Of a stretch of 64,000 nucleotides of DNA, positions 50,216-60,329 are shown piece after piece; the first letter of the stretch is position 1; each line of letters starts with the position of its first letter. The DNA comes from Xiheicaenibacterium sp046351325 (GTDB lineage: Bacteria > Myxococcota_A > Polyangia > Polyangiales > Polyangiaceae). Below the pieces are notes generated by a model. The model was given only the letters and a program-made list of their open reading frames with translations, made no database searches and was not told where the DNA came from. A program made the position numbers and the translations under genes. The stretch covers positions 868,001 to 932,000 of the forward strand of contig JAXLYR010000005.1 of assembly GCA_046351325.1 (NCBI GenBank), read 5' to 3'.

Positions 50216-51264
50216 TGCGCTCGTCGCGGCGAGACGTCCTCGCGGCGGTCGCGGCGGTCGCGTCGAGCGCAGCGCTCGCGGGGTGCGGGGGCTCGCTCAC
50301 GCCTGCGGCGAGCTACACGCCCGATCCCGAGGTTTTCGACAGCGATCCGTTCGTGCTCGTGCCGCGGCACGCCGTCGCGCTCCTCGCGATGGATCTCAAA
50401 GCAGCGTTCACGTCGCCGTTCGCCACCGAGATCGGCAGCTGGATCTCGAGCGCGCTGCCCTTCGGCGCGGAGGCCACCTTCGTCCCGTCGCGCGACACGA
50501 CGCGCGCGCTCGGGGCGCTCCTCGCGCTGCAAGGCACGAACTTCTGCGCCATCGTCCAAGGGCGCTTCGACGGGCGCGCGATCGGCGCAGCCGCCGAGGC
50601 CCGTCGGGCGCAGGGCGGCGCGAACCCGATGGTGCTCACGCCGTACGCGGGGCACTCGATCTACACCGTGCAGAACGTGGGCTTCGCGCTCCTCAGCCAG
50701 AAGACCATCGTGATCGGTGACGAGATCGCGATCCGACGTGTCCTCGATCGCGTGGCTTACACGGCGTCGCTCGAGCGCGTCGTGCCCGACTGGATGACGG
50801 CGCTCGCGGCGACGCGCAGCGCGAGCTTCGCGCTCGCGGCGAACTTCGGGGTCGACGGCGCGATCCCCGCGCTCGCGCCCGAGCCTGGCGCGCCCGCCGT
50901 TCGGGCGCCGACGCTGACACGCGCGTCGGCGAACACGGCGACGCAGGCCATCCTCGAGGCAGGGGGCCGGACGTACGGCTTCTTGCGGGCGCTCCGCGCG
51001 ATGCGGGTGCTCGGTAATTTCCAAGCGCCCGGGCTCAACATCGCGGGCTCGCTCACGTACACCTCGAAGGAACACGCAGAGGCCGGCGCGGGCGAGATCC
51101 GGTCGCTCTCGCAGATGCTCTCGTGGGTCACGACGTTCGGCGGCGGGTCGTTCACGCCGCCTTCGGTCGCGGTGAGCGGCGCTGACGTCGGGGTCGTCGA
51201 GCAGCTCGACGCCGGCACCGCGCAGTCGCTGCTCTCGATGGTCGGCGGCGTGCTCCGACGCTGA
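50215..51264 (+). CDS. Secreted lipoprotein of unknown function
   Basis: The ATG at 50215 overlaps the prephenate-dehydratase-like stop by one base, so the two are translationally coupled. The 349-residue protein has an RR-containing N-terminus (MRSSRRDVLAAVAAVASSAALAGC) with a lipobox LAGC near residue 24; the twin arginines raise the possibility of Tat export but the remainder of the Tat motif is poor. The mature part is Ala-rich and beta/alpha mixed (VPRHAVALLAMDLKAAF, TIVIGDEIAIRRVLD, SLLSMVGGVLRR). No family is recognised. Confidence 0.75.
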   Translation: MRSSRRDVLAAVAAVASSAALAGCGGSLTPAASYTPDPEVFDSDPFVLVPRHAVALLAMDLKAAFTSPFATEIGSWISSALPFGAEATFVPSRDTTRALGALLALQGTNFCAIVQGRFDGRAIGAAAEARRAQGGANPMVLTPYAGHSIYTVQNVGFALLSQKTIVIGDEIAIRRVLDRVAYTASLERVVPDWMTALAATRSASFALAANFGVDGAIPALAPEPGAPAVRAPTLTRASANTATQAILEAGGRTYGFLRALRAMRVLGNFQAPGLNIAGSLTYTSKEHAEAGAGEIRSLSQMLSWVTTFGGGSFTPPSVAVSGADVGVVEQLDAGTAQSLLSMVGGVLRR

Positions 51265-51275
51265 GCGGCGGCTCC

Positions 51276-53033
51276 TCAGGGGCGCAGCTCGCGTGGTCCA
51301 GCGAGCGGTCGATGGGCGGGGATCACGCGACGCGAGGCGGGGAGCGCGCGCTCGAGGTCCATCGTCTCCATGATGGTGCGCGAGCCGACGAACTGCGGGT
51401 GGCGCTCGCGCATGAGGTTCGAGAAATACTCGGCGAGCACGGGGAGCTGGCGCACGAGCTGACGCAGGTCCTCGCGGGTCATCACGACGACATCGACTGG
51501 GCCGACCGCGCGGCAGGTCGCGTTCCGTGGTGCGTCCTCGAGGAGGGCGCGCTCGCCGAAGACGTCTTTGTCCCCGAGCCGAGAGAGGAGGAGATCGGTC
51601 TTGCCACCACCGGGCTTAACCACCTCAACCTCGCCCTTCACGATGAGGTAGAGCTCACGCCCGATGTCGCCCTTCTCGACGATGACCTCACCCGGCTCGT
51701 AGTGACGAACCTGTAACCGCTCCGTGCGAAAGACCTGGAGCTGCGTGATGTCGCGCGGGAAAAAGAGGTCGATCGACCAGTCGATCATCACCCGCAGGCG
51801 TCGCACGATCCCCGGCAGCTTCATCAGATAGACCGTCCGCCAGAGGAACCACGCGACGAAGCCGGTGAGCGAGACGCCCAACAAATCGGCGACGGCCGCG
51901 CGCTGCCCGAGCGACGCCAGCATGCCGAGGACCTTGAAGTCGAAGGCCTCGACGGGCCGACCCTGGATCGTCGCGAGGATGTTCTTCGCGCAGGTCTTTG
52001 CCTCGCGGATCGCGAACTGCGCGGTCGGCGGACAGAGGCCCTTGCCCGATGGATTGGGGATGCCCGCGCAATCGCCTACAGCCCAGTAACCAGGCCTGCC
52101 CACGCACGCGAGCGAGGCGTCGGCGGCGAACGCTCCGATGCCGCGGCCGTCGACTTTGGCTTCCTCGAACCCGCCCGTCGCGATGGCCTTCTTGACGATG
52201 GGGTTCGGCGCGTTGCCCACCGTGCAGACGAACGTAGAGGTCGGTACGAGGCGACCGTCCTGCAAATAGACGGTGGTGCTCGTCGCGGCGCGCACGCGCG
52301 CCTTCAAGACGACCTCGACGCCGCGCTCTTCGAGGATGCGCTGCGCGGCCTTGCCGAGGTTCTCCTTCATCTCGGGCAGGAGCACCGCGCCCGAGTGCAC
52401 GAGCGTGAAGCGGACCTCGTCGCGCTGGATTCGAGGGAAATACCTGAGCGATCGCGACACGAGCTCCTGGAGCTCGCCCATCGTCTCGACGCCGCTGAAG
52501 CCGCCGCCCGCGACGACGAACGAGAGCAGGCGCCGTCGCTTCTTCGCGTTCTCCTCGATGTCGGCCTGCTCGAGGCACGCGAGGACGTGGTTGCGTAGCT
52601 CGAACGCGTCGGAGAGATCCTTCATCGCGAAGGCGTGCTCCGGCGCGCCGGGCATCGCGGCGAAGCTCGTCACCTTTCCGAGGCAAAACACGAGGTGATC
52701 GAACTCGACGGCCACGACGGCGAGGCCGTCGCCCTGGTGCACGAGGACCTGCTTCGCGTCGAAGTCGACGCCGATGATCTTGCAGCACCGGAAGCGAGCG
52801 CGCGGGATCATCTCGCGGATCGGATTCACGACGTGCGTCGCGGCGATGCCGCCGGCCGCGACCTCGGGCAAGAGCGGCTGGAAGACGAAGTAGTTCTCCT
52901 CGCTCAGCAGCTCGACCTCGATTTCACCGACGCCCTTCGCGAGCTCGGTCAAGCACTTTGCCGTGTGCACACCCGCGAAGCCGCCGCCGAGAATCACGAC
53001 GCGCACGGGCCCCTTCCCCTCAGCTTTGCTCAT
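51276..53033 (-). CDS. Type II NADH dehydrogenase (NDH-2) fused to a cyclic-nucleotide-binding domain
   Basis: The ATG at 53031-53033 follows GGAGGTTCGC, a strong ribosome site. Residues 10-400 are an FAD-dependent NDH-2: dinucleotide motifs GGGFAG (16-21) and GGGFSG (176-181), FQPLLPEVAAG, GYWAVGDCAG with the FAD Asp, and PPTAQFAIREAK. A membrane-attaching helical segment follows (VSLTGFVAWFLWRTVYLMKL). Residues about 435-540 are a Crp-like cyclic-nucleotide domain with GELY-like IGRELYLIVKGEVEVV and a phosphate-binding cassette VFGERALLEDAPRNATCRA that keeps its Arg (about 503). It would oxidise NADH and reduce quinone at the inner membrane, with a ligand-sensing tail. Confidence 0.9.
   Translation of the reverse strand: MSKAEGKGPVRVVILGGGFAGVHTAKCLTELAKGVGEIEVELLSEENYFVFQPLLPEVAAGGIAATHVVNPIREMIPRARFRCCKIIGVDFDAKQVLVHQGDGLAVVAVEFDHLVFCLGKVTSFAAMPGAPEHAFAMKDLSDAFELRNHVLACLEQADIEENAKKRRRLLSFVVAGGGFSGVETMGELQELVSRSLRYFPRIQRDEVRFTLVHSGAVLLPEMKENLGKAAQRILEERGVEVVLKARVRAATSTTVYLQDGRLVPTSTFVCTVGNAPNPIVKKAIATGGFEEAKVDGRGIGAFAADASLACVGRPGYWAVGDCAGIPNPSGKGLCPPTAQFAIREAKTCAKNILATIQGRPVEAFDFKVLGMLASLGQRAAVADLLGVSLTGFVAWFLWRTVYLMKLPGIVRRLRVMIDWSIDLFFPRDITQLQVFRTERLQVRHYEPGEVIVEKGDIGRELYLIVKGEVEVVKPGGGKTDLLLSRLGDKDVFGERALLEDAPRNATCRAVGPVDVVVMTREDLRQLVRQLPVLAEYFSNLMRERHPQFVGSRTIMETMDLERALPASRRVIPAHRPLAGPRELRP
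51703..51716 (-). other. TTAC-N6-GTCA motif copy (in NDH-2 fusion gene)
   Basis: The minus strand reads TTACAGGTTCGTCA, giving codons CGG TTA CAG GTT CGT CAC. TTA is an extremely rare codon in this window. Confidence 0.55.
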
Positions 53034-53098
53034 GCGAACCTCCGAGTCGTCGCGGTACGCGACGCGGGGAGCGATCGTTTCTCGAGGTCGTTCGAGGG

Positions 53099-54685
53099 CT
53101 ACGCGAGGCGCGGCGTGCGCGTGCGCGGCACGAGGGGCAACGCCACGAGGAAGCCTGCGAAGACGCCGCTCAGGTGCGCGACCATGCTGACCTGCGGGAT
53201 CAGCAAATCGACGATGCTCTGAACGACGACCAAGCCCAAGAGGACGAGGAAGCGACGGCGCGCGATGAGCGCGCGCTCGCGGACCCAACCGACGAGCAAG
53301 ATCGCGCAGCTCGCGCCCACGAGGCCCATGATCGAGCCCGACGCGCCGACGGTGGGCTCGGGCTCGGCTCGGCTGAACGCAGCGCGCGCGAGGATGACGA
53401 ACGCGCCCGCGAGGCCCGACCCGAAGTAGGTCGCGAGGAAGCGCGCGGGGCCGAGGGTGCGCTCGACGAACGGCGCGAGCACGAGCAGCCCGAGCGTGTT
53501 GAAGGCGAGGTGCGCCGCGCCGTAGTGCAAAAAGAGGAACGCGACGATGCGCCAGACTTGGTGCGCGTGGAGCACGTCCGGCGCGTAGAGCGCGCCCATC
53601 CGCATGAGGACGTCGAGGTTGGTCGAGCCACCGAGCGCGACCTCGACTGCGAACACACCGAGCAGCACGACGGCGAGCGCGACGGTGATGGGCGTACGCG
53701 CGCCCGAGCCGCCGACGAGGAAGCGGCGCTCCTCTTGGATTTGCCGCTCGAGGTCGTCGAGGAGCGCGGCCCCCGCGGCGGTGAGCTCGCTCGAGAGCAG
53801 CACGTCGGCGTGGCGTGCGCGAGCGAGCGCAGGCAGCCGTACGACCCCGGACGCGCTACGACCGAGCGCCTCGAGTCTCAGCTGCGCGCTGCGATCTCCC
53901 GAGGCGAGCTGCGCGGTCGACGACCAGAGCTCACGCAGCGAGGGAGCCAAGCCGCTGAAGCTCGTCGCGAGCAGCGCCTGCACGGCGCGCGCGCGCCCCG
54001 CCGACGCGAGGAGCATCAAGCGCACGAGCTCGATGTGACCTGCGAGGCTCGGAGCAGCGAAGAAGCGACCGACGTCCCAGTGGCGCTTCGCCATGCGATC
54101 GCGCCGGCCGAGGTCGAGATCGACGCGAAGAAGCGTCGTGTAGAGCGCGGGGCTCGCGCGCACGATCACGGGGTCGGCGCCCTCGGACGCGAGGTCGAGC
54201 AGATCGTATCGACCGCGCAAACGCAGGGCTTGGAGTTCGTCGTCGAAGACCTCGGCGGGGTGGACGCGACGCGCTCGACCGCGCGCCGCGAGCGCGTCGT
54301 AGATCGCAGCGGCCTCTTCGTATTGGCCTTTGTCGGCGAGCCGCATCGCGCGCAGCCGCGGGAGCATCGCGCGCTGAGGGCGGGCGGGATGAAGGACCAC
54401 GGCGAGCACCGCGAACGCCGTCGCCGGACCGAACGCGAGCCTATCGACTGCTGCCTTGGCCGCGCGACCCGCGAGCAGCGGCCCCCAACCGAGCAGCGCC
54501 CAGAGGCCGAACGATACGAGCCCCGCCTGCTCGGGGATCGTCCACCAAGCGCCGGCGGCGATCGCGAGCACCAGCACTGCCACGACGAACCAATCCCACG
54601 GGCGCGGCTTGCTCCGAAGCACGCGCCCGAGGAGGACGAGGGCGGAGACGACCGCCAGGATCAGCAGGAGAGAGTCGAGGTCCAC
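53099..54685 (-). CDS. Rhomboid intramembrane serine protease with N-terminal membrane and helical domains
   Basis: The start is GTG 54685 (VDLDSLLLILAVV). The 528-residue protein has three hydrophobic helices at the N-terminus, a soluble helical region (about 110-310) with repeat-like Leu/Ala helices, and a C-terminal rhomboid core. The core has HLAFNTLGL with the oxyanion Asn, VGASGSIMGLVGA with catalytic Ser about 449, and VAHLSGVFAGF with catalytic His about 504. Rhomboids cleave transmembrane substrates inside the membrane. It lies 18 nt after the end of a membrane-anchored kinase gene on the same strand, so both are likely one transcript. Substrate unknown. Confidence 0.9.
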   Translation of the reverse strand: MDLDSLLLILAVVSALVLLGRVLRSKPRPWDWFVVAVLVLAIAAGAWWTIPEQAGLVSFGLWALLGWGPLLAGRAAKAAVDRLAFGPATAFAVLAVVLHPARPQRAMLPRLRAMRLADKGQYEEAAAIYDALAARGRARRVHPAEVFDDELQALRLRGRYDLLDLASEGADPVIVRASPALYTTLLRVDLDLGRRDRMAKRHWDVGRFFAAPSLAGHIELVRLMLLASAGRARAVQALLATSFSGLAPSLRELWSSTAQLASGDRSAQLRLEALGRSASGVVRLPALARARHADVLLSSELTAAGAALLDDLERQIQEERRFLVGGSGARTPITVALAVVLLGVFAVEVALGGSTNLDVLMRMGALYAPDVLHAHQVWRIVAFLFLHYGAAHLAFNTLGLLVLAPFVERTLGPARFLATYFGSGLAGAFVILARAAFSRAEPEPTVGASGSIMGLVGASCAILLVGWVRERALIARRRFLVLLGLVVVQSIVDLLIPQVSMVAHLSGVFAGFLVALPLVPRTRTPRLA

Positions 54686-54703
54686 CGCGAGAGGCAGCGA
54701 GCT

Positions 54704-56425
54704 CTATAGCTTGCCGTCGATGTCTCGACCGCCACCATCGCCGGTCTTGCCGGTCGGTTTGATCGGTGGGCGTGAGCTCGGCTCGACGCGCGGCGACCGA
54801 CCTGGATCGCGCGCCGTCGCTGTTGTCGCGGTGGTTGCGGTGGTCGCGACGCTGACGCTGCTCGCTGGTGAGGAGCTGGCCAGGGGCGCGCTCGACGCGG
54901 GCGCACTGGGCTCGGGCGTGCTCGCGACTGCGGTGTTGGTTGCGGACGCCGGCGCTGTGGCAGCGCTCGTCGCGGTAGGTGCGGCGGTTTGCTCGGCTGG
55001 CGCGGTCGTCGACCCCGCGCTCCCCCGAGCAGGACCCGAGAACCGGAACAGGATCACGCCCGCGCCCGCGCCCAATACGGCGGTGAGCACCACGGCTGCG
55101 ACGATCGGCAAGGCGCGCCCCTTACGCGGCGCTGAGGTCGGCTGTGCGTTGACCGACACACCGACCTGCGACTCCGCCATCGCGGGGCGCAAAACCTGAG
55201 CGGGTTGGGCCGCGCCCGGCGCCCCGGCGTTCGTCTGCGCTTGGGGTGCGACGCCCGCCTGCGAATAGCCGGCTTGCGAATAACCACCCTGCGAATAACC
55301 GGCTTGCGAATGGGTCGGCTGCGGATAGCCCGGCTGCGAATAGCCACCTTGATGCGAGGGCACCGCGAGCGGCGAGCTGCCATATCCGGGTTGAGATGCG
55401 GTCGCTGCCGGGATGACACCCCGCTGGGAGGCGGGCCCACCCGGATACGAAGGCTGAGGCAAGACCCCCGAGAAGCTCTCCGGGTTGGCGATGGGGAAGC
55501 CGCCGGTTACACCCGTGTTAGCCGAATTCCGCGCCCACCCAGCGTTCGACATCGCGGGAGCCGCGAGGCCGACGCCGCGGGTCGAGGCCCACATGACGAG
55601 CGCGTGCGCGAACTCCGCGGCGCTCTGGTAGCGGTGCGCGGCCTCTCGCTCCATGGCGCGCTGGACGAGCGCGGCGAAGCTCGGGTCGAAGCCGGGCACC
55701 ACCGTCTCGATCGGGGGAGGGACGTCGAGCGCGATCTTGAAGAGCAGCTCGTTGAAGGTCTCGGCGTTGAAGGGGACCTGGCCGGTTACAGCTTGGTAAG
55801 CGACGACCCCGATCGAGTAGAGGTCGCTGCGGTAGTCGACCTGCCCGCCGCGGGCTTGCTCGGGCGACATGTAATAGGGCGTCCCCATCACGGCGCCCGT
55901 CTTCGTCATGCTGAGCTCGTCGCCTGCGTTCGAGAACTTCGACACGCCAAAGTCAAGGAGCTTGACGAAGTCCTGCCCGCTCCTGCGGATGAGGAAGACG
56001 TTGTCCGGCTTGAGATCGCGGTGGACGATGCCGGCCTCGTGGGCGGCGCCGAGCCCCTCGAGGAGCTGGCGCAAGATCATCGCCGTCTCCTCGGGGGAGA
56101 GGCGGCCGCGGACTTTGATGCGCGAGGTGAGAGACTCGCCGTCGAGGAATTCCATCACCATGTAGCGCTCGCCGCTCGGCAGGTTGCCGAGGTCCAAGAC
56201 CTCGACGATGTGCTGCGAGCCGATGCGACCCGCCGCCTGAGCCTCGCGCTCGAAGCGCTGGACGATGTCGGCTTTGTCCGCGACATGCGGGTGAAGGACC
56301 TTGATCGCGACGCGCCGGTGGATGCGCGTGTTCTCGCCCTCGTAGACGGAGCCCATGCCGCCGACGCCCAGCACGCGGACGATGCGGTACTTCCCGTCGA
56401 TGATCTGACCGGGCGAAAGGCTCAT
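54704..56425 (-). CDS. Membrane-anchored Ser/Thr protein kinase
   Basis: The ATG at 56423-56425 (MSLSPGQIIDGKYRIVRVLG) gives 573 residues. The kinase domain has the glycine loop GVGGMGSVYEG, Lys42, HRDLKPDN (Asp137), DFG (158-160) and APEQ-like SPEQ near 188, so all catalytic residues are present. A long Gly/Ser/Gln/Tyr/Pro juxtamembrane region includes YSQ repeats (about 360-392), then one transmembrane helix (about 438-461) and a Ser/Ala/Thr-rich extracytoplasmic tail. It is likely to sense envelope conditions. It shares near-identical kinase blocks with the gene at 57702 and precedes the rhomboid gene. Confidence 0.92.
   Translation of the reverse strand: MSLSPGQIIDGKYRIVRVLGVGGMGSVYEGENTRIHRRVAIKVLHPHVADKADIVQRFEREAQAAGRIGSQHIVEVLDLGNLPSGERYMVMEFLDGESLTSRIKVRGRLSPEETAMILRQLLEGLGAAHEAGIVHRDLKPDNVFLIRRSGQDFVKLLDFGVSKFSNAGDELSMTKTGAVMGTPYYMSPEQARGGQVDYRSDLYSIGVVAYQAVTGQVPFNAETFNELLFKIALDVPPPIETVVPGFDPSFAALVQRAMEREAAHRYQSAAEFAHALVMWASTRGVGLAAPAMSNAGWARNSANTGVTGGFPIANPESFSGVLPQPSYPGGPASQRGVIPAATASQPGYGSSPLAVPSHQGGYSQPGYPQPTHSQAGYSQGGYSQAGYSQAGVAPQAQTNAGAPGAAQPAQVLRPAMAESQVGVSVNAQPTSAPRKGRALPIVAAVVLTAVLGAGAGVILFRFSGPARGSAGSTTAPAEQTAAPTATSAATAPASATNTAVASTPEPSAPASSAPLASSSPASSVSVATTATTATTATARDPGRSPRVEPSSRPPIKPTGKTGDGGGRDIDGKL
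55256..55350 (-). repeat. 15-bp tandem repeat in the kinase linker
   Basis: Units similar to GGCTGCGAATAGCC (plus-strand view) encode Y-S-Q-x-G. Five to six degenerate units are visible, interrupted by a PTHSQ variant. They are part of the disordered linker before the membrane helix. Confidence 0.7.
55796..55809. other. Symmetric relative of the TTAC motif (TTAC-N6-GTAA)
   Basis: TTACAGCTTGGTAA is a dyad-symmetric version of the recurrent motif inside the kinase gene. Other symmetric copies are 36171-36184 and 62331-62344. Confidence 0.35.
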
Positions 56426-56508
56426 GATCAGCTCACCCCAGCGTAGCTTACCTCGGTCTTCGTAGGGAAAGAGGTCGCCCAACTCAGGTGGGCAGCTAGA
56501 CTTCGTCG

Positions 56509-57690
56509 GTGCGGCGTTGGGCAGGGGTGGCGCTCGTATTGGTCGCAGTGCTCATCTGCACATGGGGCACGTACACACTCCTCATCGCGTCCCGTGGCGC
56601 ATGGGCCGAGCGACTGGTTCTCGCCGGGCTCATCGTTGGTCTCGCGGTCGCGTCCGCGCGAGTCTCACCCGAGCTGCCAGCGCGCGTCGCTTGGGCCTGC
56701 GCGCCGCTCGTTGGGGCCAGCGCCTTGGGTGCTGAGGCCGCGCTCAACCCACTGCTCGCAGGTATGGGTAGCTCGTGTGGGACACCCCGCTTGATGCAAG
56801 CGACTCAGCTTGGGCTCGCCGCGGTGCCGGTCGCGCTCAGCCTGGTCGGCTTCTGCGTGTCTCAGCAGCGCAGCGTAAGACCACGAGCGCTGCCGCACTT
56901 CGGGGGAGTCGGCCTGATCGCGGTCGCGGGCTTGGCTGCGCTGATGGTCGGAGCGTTCCGACTCGCGACACGACAGGACGTCTCGTCGTTCCGTGCCGGC
57001 TTCGCGACGCCCGAGCCGGCCCCGCTGGTGTGCCAGGAGGCCTCCGATCCGGAGATCGGCAAGCGCTGCTTCATCGACCTGAACGACGGCGCTGCAAAGC
57101 GCGAGCTCAACTGGTGGATGAACTCGCACGACACCGTGCGCGTGGCTCGACACCGGCAGCTCGGCGTCCTTCGTGTCGAGCTGATCGTGGACGACCAGCG
57201 ACCCATCGAGATCGGCGCGGTGGTGATCGGGCGGCCCTCCGACGTGGTCGGGTCGCTCCATGCCTCCGAGCTCCCGGGCGTGATCGCGCCACCTTGGCAG
57301 GCGATCGCGCTCGGCGTCCCCGGCGTCACGCTGTTCGCGGCCCTCGCGATCGTGGTCGCGCGCGGCCGACGTCGACTCGCGCGCCTCGCAAGGGGTCGCG
57401 CGGTGGAGCTCGACGCCAATGGCTTCGTCGACCTGAGCGACGGCGTGCGAGCGCGCGTCGAGGGTTGGCTCGGCGCGCTGCCGGCGCAGGCGATTCTGCT
57501 CACGCCCGACGAGGGCGTCGCGCTCGGGTACCGGCACGCCCCAGTCGTTGCGGGAGGGGCGCTCGTTCCCGGCGATCTCGCATCGCACGAGGAGGCCTTC
57601 GCGCGAGCCGTTCGCCGCTGGCTCCCTGTGCTCGTCGTCGCAGCCCTCGTGCTCGCCGCGCCGGCGCTCTGCGCTGCGCTCAGCGCTTGA
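56509..57690 (+). CDS. Multi-pass membrane protein of unknown function
   Basis: The start is GTG 56509. The 393-residue protein has hydrophobic helices near 5-25, 36-52, 60-80, 100-118 and 133-150, a periplasmic domain with paired Cys (PLVCQEASDPEIGKRC, about 175-190) and a further helix near 265-285, then a cytoplasmic domain and a final C-terminal helix (VLVVAALVLAAPALCAALS). It is flanked by two related kinases on the opposite strand and starts 83 nt from the first one, suggesting a functional or regulatory link. I recognise no family. Confidence 0.7.
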   Translation: MRRWAGVALVLVAVLICTWGTYTLLIASRGAWAERLVLAGLIVGLAVASARVSPELPARVAWACAPLVGASALGAEAALNPLLAGMGSSCGTPRLMQATQLGLAAVPVALSLVGFCVSQQRSVRPRALPHFGGVGLIAVAGLAALMVGAFRLATRQDVSSFRAGFATPEPAPLVCQEASDPEIGKRCFIDLNDGAAKRELNWWMNSHDTVRVARHRQLGVLRVELIVDDQRPIEIGAVVIGRPSDVVGSLHASELPGVIAPPWQAIALGVPGVTLFAALAIVVARGRRRLARLARGRAVELDANGFVDLSDGVRARVEGWLGALPAQAILLTPDEGVALGYRHAPVVAGGALVPGDLASHEEAFARAVRRWLPVLVVAALVLAAPALCAALSA

Positions 57691-57701
57691 GGCCGAGTCG
57701 C

Positions 57702-59201
<1,500 letters not shown>

Positions 59202-59383
59202 GGCGCGTTGCGGGCGTTCAATCTAGCTCGGATCCCAAGGCTCATCACGTTCGCGGCAGTGAAAGCGATGCTCGAGTGCGCAAGCGATGCACGCTCGTCC
59301 CGTGGTGCGCTCCCAGAATTGCGCCCAACGCAAACTCCACGCGCTGCTTTTCCATTGGATCAGGGAGTGCATGAAGTCCGCGC
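59202..59383. other. 182-bp divergent intergenic region
   Basis: It separates the second kinase gene from the YwiC-like gene and presumably holds both promoters. I see no convincing gene, repeat or terminator in it. Confidence 0.4.
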
Positions 59384-60280
59384 ATGCACGCGACGACTGA
59401 GGAGCTGCCTCTCGGCACTCAGCGAGCCCCCGCCCGCAAGCCCTCCCTCTGGCCGAAAGAGCACGGCGCGTACGGCCAGCTCGGCGTCCCGCTCGTCGCG
59501 GGACTGCTCGTGTCACGCGAGCCGAGCCTCGCGGCGATCCTCATCGCCGTCTCGGCGTGTACGGCCTTCGTCGCGCACGAGTCGCTGCTCGTCCTGCTCG
59601 GTCATCGCGGCCCTCGGGCGAAGCGCGAGCTCGGCGGCGCGGCTGTGCGCAGGTTGGCCGCGCTCGGCATCACGTCGACCTCGACGCTCGCGATCGCCGT
59701 GCTCCTCGTGCCCGCGCTGCTCGTGCCGCTCGCGATGGTCGTCGCGACCGCCGCGGTGCTCGGACATCGGGTCTCGCGCAAAGCCGAAAAGACCCTGTTC
59801 GGCGAGATCGTCGCCGGCGCCGCGCTGAGCGGGGCGGGCTTCCTCGCGAGCGTCGCAGCGCACGTCGATCTGCGGCTCGCGCTCTCGTTCTGGATCGCGT
59901 GGACTTTGGGCCTCGCGTGCGGCACGGCCGCCGTCCGCTACGTGGTATTCCGATTCCGGCTCTCGAGCTCGCCCTTCAAGGGCGTCTTCGATCGAGCCGC
60001 GACTCGGCCGTCCACCGGCGCTCGAACGTCCGCCGAGGACGCGCGGGCCTCGGCGCTCGGCGCGGGCGCTGTGCTTGCAGTCTCGACCACCGCAGCCGCT
60101 GTGCTCGCGGGCCTCGGGGCGCGCGGGGTCATCGCGACCTTGCCGCTCTTGCTCGCGGCGTGGGGGATCGTCATCGCGCGACCCAGCCCCAAATCGCTGC
60201 GTCGTGTCGGGTGGGCCCTCGTCGGCGCCACCGTCGCGACCGCGCTCTGCATGGTCTTACCGACCCACCTCGGGGGCTGA
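59384..60280 (+). CDS. YwiC-like integral membrane protein
   Basis: The 298-residue protein starts at ATG 59384. After a short Pro/Arg N-terminus comes the family-typical WPKEHGAYGQLGVPL, then about seven to nine hydrophobic helices; a charged loop separates the last two pairs. YwiC-like proteins are polytopic inner-membrane proteins of unknown function. It lies 49 nt upstream of the NamZ-type gene on the same strand. Confidence 0.85.
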   Translation: MHATTEELPLGTQRAPARKPSLWPKEHGAYGQLGVPLVAGLLVSREPSLAAILIAVSACTAFVAHESLLVLLGHRGPRAKRELGGAAVRRLAALGITSTSTLAIAVLLVPALLVPLAMVVATAAVLGHRVSRKAEKTLFGEIVAGAALSGAGFLASVAAHVDLRLALSFWIAWTLGLACGTAAVRYVVFRFRLSSSPFKGVFDRAATRPSTGARTSAEDARASALGAGAVLAVSTTAAAVLAGLGARGVIATLPLLLAAWGIVIARPSPKSLRRVGWALVGATVATALCMVLPTHLGG

Positions 60281-60329
60281 GCTCCAAAGAAACTTGTGCG
60301 ACCGCGCCGGCCCGGAATAGAGCGCTGGC

